10,067 nt of DNA from JAVBLU01 sp031553225 (lineage in GTDB: Bacteria; Bacillota; Clostridia; Christensenellales; UBA1750): positions 1 to 10,067 of the forward strand of contig JAVBLU010000032.1 in NCBI GenBank assembly GCA_031553225.1, given 5' to 3'. Below, one piece after another: positions 5,404 through 10,067 of this stretch. Made by a program: the position numbers and the translations under genes. Numbering within the stretch: the first letter of the stretch is position 1; every line of letters begins with the position of its first letter. A model generated the notes under the pieces. The model was given only the letters and a program-made list of their open reading frames with translations. It did no database searches and had not been told where the DNA came from.

Positions 5404-6651
5404 GTGCTCGACAGCAAGAAAATCGCGGCGTTCATCGCCGATAAACGCAAATCAAAAGGACTGACGCAGCAGCAGGTTGCGGAAGCGCTGCATGTTTCGT
5501 ACCAAGCGGTTTCGAAATGGGAGAGCGGCGCGTCGTATCCCGCCATCGAATTGCTGTATGCCCTCTCCCGCCTGCTGGGAACGACGACCGACGAGATACT
5601 AAACGCCCAGGATTCGGACGACGCCGGCCTGACATACGGGAAGGCGGGCGTGGACATTTCCTATACGGATTCGATCAAGCGCGATATGGCTGCCTTTCTG
5701 CGTACCCAAAACCCGCGCGTTTTGAACGAGCTCGGGCCGTTTGCGTCTCTGTACGACATACGGTTTGATGAAATACGCAGCCCGGTGCTGGTGCTAAAAT
5801 CTGAGGAACCCGGCTCCAAGCAAAAGCTTGCCTTTCAGTACGGTTACTCCGAATCCATTTGCCACGATATGGTCAACCACCTTGTTAACGACATCATCGT
5901 CATGGGCGCAAGGCCGCTTGCCGTGCTGGATACGATCATTTGCGGGAACGCCGAGAAGGATACGATCAGGTCCATCATCAAAGGCATCTCGCAGGCCTGC
6001 CGAGAAAACGAGTGCGACTTGGTCGGGGGCGAGACGTCTGTGCAGCCCGGTGTCGTGGAAAAGGGTGTATATGTTCTGACGGCCAGCGTAGCGGGGATTG
6101 TGGACAAGCAGAAGATCATCGACGGCTCAAAGATAAAGGCCGGGGATAAAGTCCTCGCGCTGGCATCAAATGGCCTTCATACAAACGGCTACTCGCTGGT
6201 CAGGCACTTGATGGGCGTTATGCCACAAATACAAAACGAGAGGCTCGGGAGCGAGACCTTTCTTGAAGCGATCATGAAGCCGCACACGCCGTATTACAAA
6301 GCGGTTAAAGGGCTGTTCGGCAATGATGCCGTCCACGGGATGGCGCACATCACGGGCGGAGGCATTGAGGCCAACCTGTCGCGGATCATGCCGGACGGCC
6401 TGTCCGCCCGCATCGACCTGGGCAGCGTCAAGATACCGCTTGTTTTTAAGCATATCAAGATGAACGGCAACGTCGCGGACGCCGAGATGCTCAGAACATT
6501 CAACTGCGGCGTCGGACTGATTGTGGTTGTGGAACCGGGAGCGGAATCCGAGGTGATGAGAGCACTGTCCAAGTCTCATCCCTGCTATGCGATCGGAGAG
6601 GTTGCCGAAGGCGGCTCTGCCGTTGCATTGGCTGATGCGCTCAACTGGTGA
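5404..6651 (+). CDS. purM: XRE-family helix-turn-helix domain fused to a PurM-like AIR synthetase domain
   Basis: A two-domain protein of 415 residues. Residues 5-66 are an XRE/Cro-type DNA-binding domain (KRKSKGLTQQQVAEAL, SYQAVSKWESG, PAIELLYALSRLL). Residues 76-415 are a full-length PurM-like domain; PurM (EC 6.3.3.1) uses ATP to close FGAM to AIR in purine synthesis. PurM signatures seen: YGKAGVDI (78-85), VNDIIVMGA (161-169, Asp163), VGGET (207-211), GLHTNGYSLVR (257-267), HITGGGIEANL (315-325) and RTFNCGVG (364-371). The normally near-invariant GTDGVGTK loop is replaced by KSEEPGSK (132-139), keeping only a Gly and the Lys and changing Asp to Glu, so catalysis is uncertain. Standard PurM has no DNA-binding domain. 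The start codon is GTG. A PurC-like gene follows 21 nt downstream in the same operon. SelD and HypE share the fold but lack the RTFNCGVG and HITGGG features. Confidence 0.85.
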   Translation: MLDSKKIAAFIADKRKSKGLTQQQVAEALHVSYQAVSKWESGASYPAIELLYALSRLLGTTTDEILNAQDSDDAGLTYGKAGVDISYTDSIKRDMAAFLRTQNPRVLNELGPFASLYDIRFDEIRSPVLVLKSEEPGSKQKLAFQYGYSESICHDMVNHLVNDIIVMGARPLAVLDTIICGNAEKDTIRSIIKGISQACRENECDLVGGETSVQPGVVEKGVYVLTASVAGIVDKQKIIDGSKIKAGDKVLALASNGLHTNGYSLVRHLMGVMPQIQNERLGSETFLEAIMKPHTPYYKAVKGLFGNDAVHGMAHITGGGIEANLSRIMPDGLSARIDLGSVKIPLVFKHIKMNGNVADAEMLRTFNCGVGLIVVVEPGAESEVMRALSKSHPCYAIGEVAEGGSAVALADALNW

Positions 6652-6672
6652 AGCCGAAAAGGAGAGAAGGTC

Positions 6673-7356
6673 ATGAAGCTGCTCAAAAAAGGAAAAACGA
6701 AGGATGTCTACGAGCTGGCGAATGGCACATACCTGCTCAAACTCAAGGACGATGCCACCGTTGGCGCTGACGGGGAGCTCGACCCTGGCGGCAACGTGGT
6801 CGGGATGTCCATCGAGGGACTGGGGCGATCGTCCCTGCGCCTTACGAAGTACTACTTCGAAAAAATTAACGCCGCCGGCATACGCACGCACTACATCCAG
6901 AGCGACCTGGACGCGACGGCGATGACGGTTCGGCCGGCGTCGCAGTTCGGCGGCAAGGCCGGAATCGAGGTCATTTGTCGGCTCAAAGCCGCGGGCAGTT
7001 TCCTGCGCCGATACGGAGATTATTGCGCCGAGGGGCAGGATCTGGATTTCTATGTCGAGATTAGCCTCAAGGACGATGGGCGCAGCGATCCGATGATCTC
7101 CCGGGATGCGCTGGCCATGCTGGGCATCGTAAGTTTCGCCGAGTACGATGATCTGGTTTTTCGGGCCAAGCAAATTACGGCCATCATCCGCGACGATCTG
7201 GCCGCCAAGGGTCTCGTCCTGTATGATCTCAAACTGGAATTCGGGCGGATCGACGGCAAGGTGGCGCTCATCGACGAGTTCTCGTGGGGCGTCATGCGCG
7301 TCTATAAAAATGGCGAGTGGCTGCAGCCGTTTGAGCTGAGTGAACACTTCTCCTGA
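6673..7356 (+). CDS. purC: PurC-like SAICAR synthetase (phosphoribosylaminoimidazole-succinocarboxamide synthase)
   Basis: A 227-residue protein of the SAICAR synthetase family (EC 6.3.2.6), which joins aspartate to CAIR using ATP in purine synthesis. Seen: KKGKTKDVYEL near the N-terminus (5-15, the nucleotide-binding GKxKxVY motif), ICRLKAAGSFLRRYG (101-115, matching VxRxxAAGSxxxR), SDPMIS (138-143, matching the DPM motif), and YDLKLEFG (184-191) followed by ALIDEFS (198-204). Two departures stand out. The usual SPD-x-x-R after GDEfS is SWGVMR (204-209), and the C-terminal helix region is shortened to about 18 residues after it. The start at 6673 follows GGAGAGAAGG with a short spacer, 21 nt after the XRE-PurM stop, so the two are almost certainly co-transcribed. 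No purE, purB or other pur gene is present, so the pair may not serve bulk purine synthesis. Confidence 0.85.
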   Translation: MKLLKKGKTKDVYELANGTYLLKLKDDATVGADGELDPGGNVVGMSIEGLGRSSLRLTKYYFEKINAAGIRTHYIQSDLDATAMTVRPASQFGGKAGIEVICRLKAAGSFLRRYGDYCAEGQDLDFYVEISLKDDGRSDPMISRDALAMLGIVSFAEYDDLVFRAKQITAIIRDDLAAKGLVLYDLKLEFGRIDGKVALIDEFSWGVMRVYKNGEWLQPFELSEHFS

Positions 7357-7757
7357 AATAGTGCATTCATAATCTCGAATGGATGACGAGGCGCCGAGAG
7401 CCCCGTTGTGAAAGTGAGCTTCATAACGCGAGGTCGCCGGTTTACTTCTTGAGAAGCGGGCGAGGCATGTGGCCCGGATACGCCATGGGCCGCATCCGGA
7501 TATGCGTCCCAAGGGTGCCGAGCGATGGAAAAGAATAGGCGCGCTGATACGCCCGGGGCGAACAGCTTGCGCAGCGGACGGCGGCGGTGCCGGTATCACC
7601 GTCCAACCCCGTCTCGATGACATCGATGGCCCGGTTCCTTCCCTCTCGCCAATCCGTATCCTTACCTCCCCAGAGGAGTATGGCTCTCCACGGATCCTTG
7701 CGCATTGCTTCATTTGCAATCCTGCGCATCGTCGCCGACGGGCGGCCGACACATGAA
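7357..7757. other. Intergenic stretch of unknown content between purC and the methyltransferase operon
   Basis: Open frames exist on both strands, including a GTG-start frame at 7469-7756 on the plus strand and a 121-codon frame at 7442-7807 on the minus strand. None has a good ribosome binding site or recognisable motifs, and the plus-strand one is dominated by Arg and Pro. A weak imperfect hairpin is at 7474-7499 (CCGGATACG against CGCATCCGG). It may be a heavily eroded gene. Confidence 0.4.
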
Positions 7758-7790
7758 GAACGCTGGCGAGAGCCGTCAGCGTTTCTTTGC
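7758..7790 (+). terminator. Terminator-like hairpin ahead of the methyltransferase operon
   Basis: AACGCTG (7759-7765) pairs perfectly with CAGCGTT (7777-7783) around an 11-nt loop and is followed by TCTTTGC, giving a T-rich tail on the plus strand. It lies about 400 nt after the purC stop and about 60 nt before the promoter of the next operon, so it would insulate the two units. Confidence 0.45.
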
Positions 7791-7851
7791 ACGAATCGGT
7801 AAAACACGGCTCCGGCTGAAAAATTGCTTCCAATTAAAGATCGAATTTTCG

Positions 7852-7880
7852 TTGCATGGAGCGCTGCGCTGTGTTACACT
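7852..7880 (+). promoter_or_regulatory. Promoter of the methyltransferase pair (extended -10)
   Basis: TTGCAT (7852-7857), a 17-nt spacer and TACACT (7875-7880) preceded by TGT form a candidate housekeeping promoter with an extended -10. The expected transcript start near 7887 abuts the ribosome binding site AAGGGGG (about 7889-7895), giving a leader of only about 20 nt. The same arrangement is seen at the XRE-PurM operon. Confidence 0.5.
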
Positions 7881-7907
7881 ACGAACACAAAGGGGGCGCG
7901 TTGCCGC

Positions 7908-8945
7908 ATGAACGCAAAAGAACGGTTTCTCGCCGCGCTGTCGGGCGGAAGGACGGACCGCCCGAGCGCCTTCCCTTCCGTCGACCTCAGCTACGCCGCC
8001 GCCGTATCCGGCCTCGACGTCGGAGCGTGCTTTCGCCGGCCGGAGCTTCACGCCGAAGCGCTGACGCGTCTGTTTGACGCACATCCCGATATCGACGGGG
8101 CGTATATCAACCTCTGCCTCTCCCCGCGCAGTTCCGCGTTCGGCTCGGACGGGCTGACGACCGATACAGGCGGCATGTCGTGGACGACGCCCGATAACGA
8201 CGTGGGCACGGTGAAGCGCCGCGACGTCGCGCGCCTCGACGACGCCCGGCTGGCGGGGGAGAACCCGCTGCAGGACGGCATCCTCGACACGTACGAGCTG
8301 ATCCCCGAGCGCGTAAGGCGCGCGTACATGATCATCCCCGGGCTGACGGGGCCGTTTACGCAGCTCGTTTTTATGCTGGGCCTTCAGGAGACGCTGCTCC
8401 TCATGTGCGACGATCCCGACGGCCTTAAGCGTGCCCTCCAGCTTCGCGCGGAGCTGGCGCTGCGCTGGGCGGAGCGTTACGCGCGGCTCGGGTGCGCGTG
8501 CGTATGGATCGGCGAAGGGCCGGCCTCGTCCACCGTCATATCGCCCGCCATGTACGAGACATTCGTCCTGCCCTACGCAGCGCTCGTCGCCGACCGCCTG
8601 CGCCGGCACGGCATACGCACGGTGATGCACGTATGCGGCGACATCTCCCGGTCGGCCCGCGCCGTCGCCCGGGCGGGCACGGACGCCATGGACATCGACC
8701 ACATGGTGGACATGGAAGCCGCGCGCGCCGCCATCGGCCGCCCGATATGCCTGAAGGGCAACCTGGACCCCGTGGCGCTGCTGAGGGAAACGCCGGATGA
8801 GATACGCAGCAGAAGCCGCGCGCTCATCGCCGCGGCGAGCGGTCCCTTCGCGCTGGGCACGGGCTGCCTTGTGGCGCGGGATACGCCGCCCGCCAACGTG
8901 CGGGCGATGGCGCGGGCATGCGCCGACGCTGCGCAGAAAGGGTGA
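7908..8945 (+). CDS. MtaA/UroD-family protein, putative zinc methylcobamide methyltransferase (first of pair)
   Basis: A 345-residue protein of the uroporphyrinogen decarboxylase superfamily, in the MtaA/MtbA-like branch, whose members move methyl groups between a methylated corrinoid protein and a thiol through a zinc ion. The N-terminus NAKERFLAALSG..DRPS is the usual family opening. The zinc-binding pattern of methyltransferases is present: His241 and Cys243 in VMHVCGD and Cys320 in GTGCLVARDTP. Genuine HemE decarboxylases lack this set. IGEGPASS..SPAMYETFVLPY (202-223) is the conserved central core. The start was set at the ATG at 7908, which begins the family N-terminus and follows AAGGGGG; a longer open frame from 7824 adds non-conserved residues and would begin upstream of the promoter. 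It is coupled to the next gene with a 4-nt gap. Neither the corrinoid protein partner nor the methyl donor is visible in this window. Confidence 0.85.
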   Translation: MNAKERFLAALSGGRTDRPSAFPSVDLSYAAAVSGLDVGACFRRPELHAEALTRLFDAHPDIDGAYINLCLSPRSSAFGSDGLTTDTGGMSWTTPDNDVGTVKRRDVARLDDARLAGENPLQDGILDTYELIPERVRRAYMIIPGLTGPFTQLVFMLGLQETLLLMCDDPDGLKRALQLRAELALRWAERYARLGCACVWIGEGPASSTVISPAMYETFVLPYAALVADRLRRHGIRTVMHVCGDISRSARAVARAGTDAMDIDHMVDMEAARAAIGRPICLKGNLDPVALLRETPDEIRSRSRALIAAASGPFALGTGCLVARDTPPANVRAMARACADAAQKG

Positions 8946-8949
8946 ACCT

Positions 8950-9945
8950 ATGAACGCCGTTGAACGCACCCACGCCGCGCTGTCCGGGCAGACCTGCGAG
9001 CGCCCGCCCGTCATCCCTCTCGTCATACAGCACGCGCTGCACGTGGCCGGCGTGCCGCACAGCGCGTATTCCACCGACCCCGCGCAGCTGGCGGGCGCGC
9101 AGCTCTTTGCGTGGAAAACCTACGGATACGACGGGTTCCACATCTCCTCGGACAACTACGTCGTTTCCGAGGCCATGGGCAACGCCGTTCGCTTCCCCTT
9201 TGACGAGCCGCCGCAAAAGGTGTTCGGCGTGCTGGAGGCAGCGCCCGACCTGACGCGCCTGCGCGATGTCGACCCGCTCGCGGACGGCCGCATGCCCGTG
9301 CTCGTCGGCGCGACGCGCATCGCCCGTCAGGAAGCGGGCGGCAGGACGTTCATTAAGGCGAACTGCGATTCCGGGCCCCTGTCCGTGGCGTCTTCCCTGC
9401 GCGGGGCCGAGAACCTGTTTGTCGACATACTGGACGGCGCGCCGTACGTCCCCGACCTGCTCGAGCTGACAAGCCGCGCCATCGTACGCTACGCGCGGGC
9501 CCTGGCGGACGCCGGCGCGCACGCCATCACCTACGGCGAGTCGACGGCCTCGCTCGTGGGGCGCGACGTGTTTGAAAGCCTCGTGCTCCCCTACAACCGC
9601 TATGTTGTCGGCGAAATCAAAAAGACGGGCTTGCCGGTTTTTTACCACATGTGCGGCAATGTCGACCACATCGTCGACCTGCTGCCGCTCACCGGCGCGG
9701 ACGCGCTGGAGCTGGACAGCTTCACCGACCTGCCCCGCGCCTATGATCTCACCCGCCGCTCCATCTGCATCGAGGGCACAGTCGACACGGTGAAGGTTCT
9801 GCTGCAGGGCTCGCCCGACGACGTGCGCGCCGCCGCCAAAGCTTGCGTCGAAGCTTCAAGAAACCGCTACCTCATCCTCAGCAGCGGCTGCGAAGTCCCC
9901 CGCCTCACTCCGCCCTGCAATTTGCGCGCGCTTATGGATTGTTAG
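8950..9945 (+). CDS. MtaA/UroD-family protein, putative zinc methylcobamide methyltransferase (second of pair)
   Basis: A 331-residue paralogue of the preceding protein in the same superfamily. It opens with NAVERTHAALSG..CERPPV. The core TYGESTASLV..VFESLVLPYNRY (194-218) corresponds to the substrate and corrinoid-facing region. Zinc ligands are His233 and Cys235 in YHMCGN and Cys314 in SSGCEVPRLTPPCNL, the methyltransferase-type HxC...C set. The ATG at 8950 is 4 nt after the stop of the first gene, and its ribosome binding site (AAAGGGTG) lies inside the end of that gene, so translation is coupled; an upstream open frame from 8797 is overlap only. The two proteins differ widely outside the motifs, which suggests distinct substrates or a hetero-oligomer rather than a recent duplication. 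No corrinoid-binding DxHxxG protein is in view, so the partner must lie elsewhere, perhaps past the right edge. Confidence 0.85.
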   Translation: MNAVERTHAALSGQTCERPPVIPLVIQHALHVAGVPHSAYSTDPAQLAGAQLFAWKTYGYDGFHISSDNYVVSEAMGNAVRFPFDEPPQKVFGVLEAAPDLTRLRDVDPLADGRMPVLVGATRIARQEAGGRTFIKANCDSGPLSVASSLRGAENLFVDILDGAPYVPDLLELTSRAIVRYARALADAGAHAITYGESTASLVGRDVFESLVLPYNRYVVGEIKKTGLPVFYHMCGNVDHIVDLLPLTGADALELDSFTDLPRAYDLTRRSICIEGTVDTVKVLLQGSPDDVRAAAKACVEASRNRYLILSSGCEVPRLTPPCNLRALMDC

Positions 9946-9967
9946 GGGGAACCCTTCCCGCCCGGCC

Positions 9968-10001
9968 AAACGGCGGCCCCCCCCGGCGGGGCGGCCCGTT
10001 T
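9968..10001 (+). terminator. GC-rich terminator-like hairpin after the methyltransferase pair
   Basis: AAACGG (9968-9973) and CCGTTT (9996-10001) close a stem that continues with GCC/GGC and CCCC/GGGG pairs around a short loop, with small bulges. The T-tract is short (three Ts), so this is a moderate candidate for ending the operon, 23 nt past the stop codon. It contains an eight-C run (9977-9984), which is prone to sequencing error. Confidence 0.45.
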
Positions 10002-10067
10002 CCGCCAAAAGGCCACAGCGGCCCGCCGCGCCACGCCGGCCGCGGCGCCGCCCCCCCCCAGCGCGGT

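Noticed and set aside
5404..6651. Reading the PurM-like domain as SelD (selenophosphate synthetase) or HypE
   Set aside because: The fold is shared, but YGKAGVDI, HITGGG and RTFNCGVG are specific to AIR synthetases, and there is no SelD N-terminal Cys/Sec motif.
6166..7833. Long minus-strand open frame (555 codons) across the PurM/PurC genes
   Set aside because: It overlaps two recognised plus-strand genes and has no coherent domain. It is a shadow frame.
7824..7907. Upstream extension of the first methyltransferase to an ATG at 7824
   Set aside because: The extra 28 residues are not conserved in the family, and the promoter and ribosome binding site lie within them. The family N-terminus starts at 7908.
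7776..9074. Minus-strand open frame (432 codons) opposite the first methyltransferase, and a second one at 8824-9669
   Set aside because: Both lie over genes with strong family signatures and are rich in Arg, His and Ala, typical of antisense frames in GC-rich DNA.

Overview
The window looks like a chromosomal segment from a moderately GC-rich Gram-positive bacterium, most likely an anaerobic member of the Clostridia (Bacillota). This rests on AGGAGG-type ribosome binding sites, GTG starts, a Nox-type NADH oxidase, a Cys/Pro-rich protein resembling spore-surface proteins, and MtaA/UroD-type methyltransferases. It is inference, since there is no rRNA or other taxonomic marker. No tRNA, rRNA, CRISPR array, insertion sequence or phage gene was seen.

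Layout. Positions 1-176 hold no gene. On the minus strand, 177-1511 encodes a water-forming NADH oxidase-like flavoprotein (nox), with a short palindrome between its likely -10 box and ribosome binding site. About 1671-2190 (minus) is a decayed esterase gene broken by several frameshifts. From there to 2774 there is no convincing gene, but two terminator-like hairpins point away from the minus-strand gene at 2775-3782. That gene encodes an unusual Cys-rich protein: a Pro/Cys-rich head followed by three Ig-like repeats with an ordered cysteine pattern.

The divergent intergenic region 3783-4121 contains a long, bulged, multi-stem inverted structure (3835-3961) that looks like a structured RNA. 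To its right all genes are on the plus strand: a D-cysteine desulfhydrase-like PLP enzyme (4122-5096) closed by a clear bidirectional terminator (5229-5263); an operon of an XRE-helix-turn-helix/PurM fusion (5404-6651) and a PurC-like protein (6673-7356); about 550 bp without a recognisable gene; and a translationally coupled pair of MtaA/UroD-family zinc methyltransferase-like proteins (7908-8945, 8950-9945) followed by a GC-rich hairpin.

The window is a mosaic of small independent transcription units rather than one pathway. The most unusual unit is the XRE-PurM + PurC pair. Two purine-biosynthesis enzymes are taken out of the usual pur cluster, one is fused to a DNA-binding domain, and both depart from family signature motifs, so a specialised or regulatory role is plausible. 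The paired methyltransferases probably act with a corrinoid protein encoded elsewhere.
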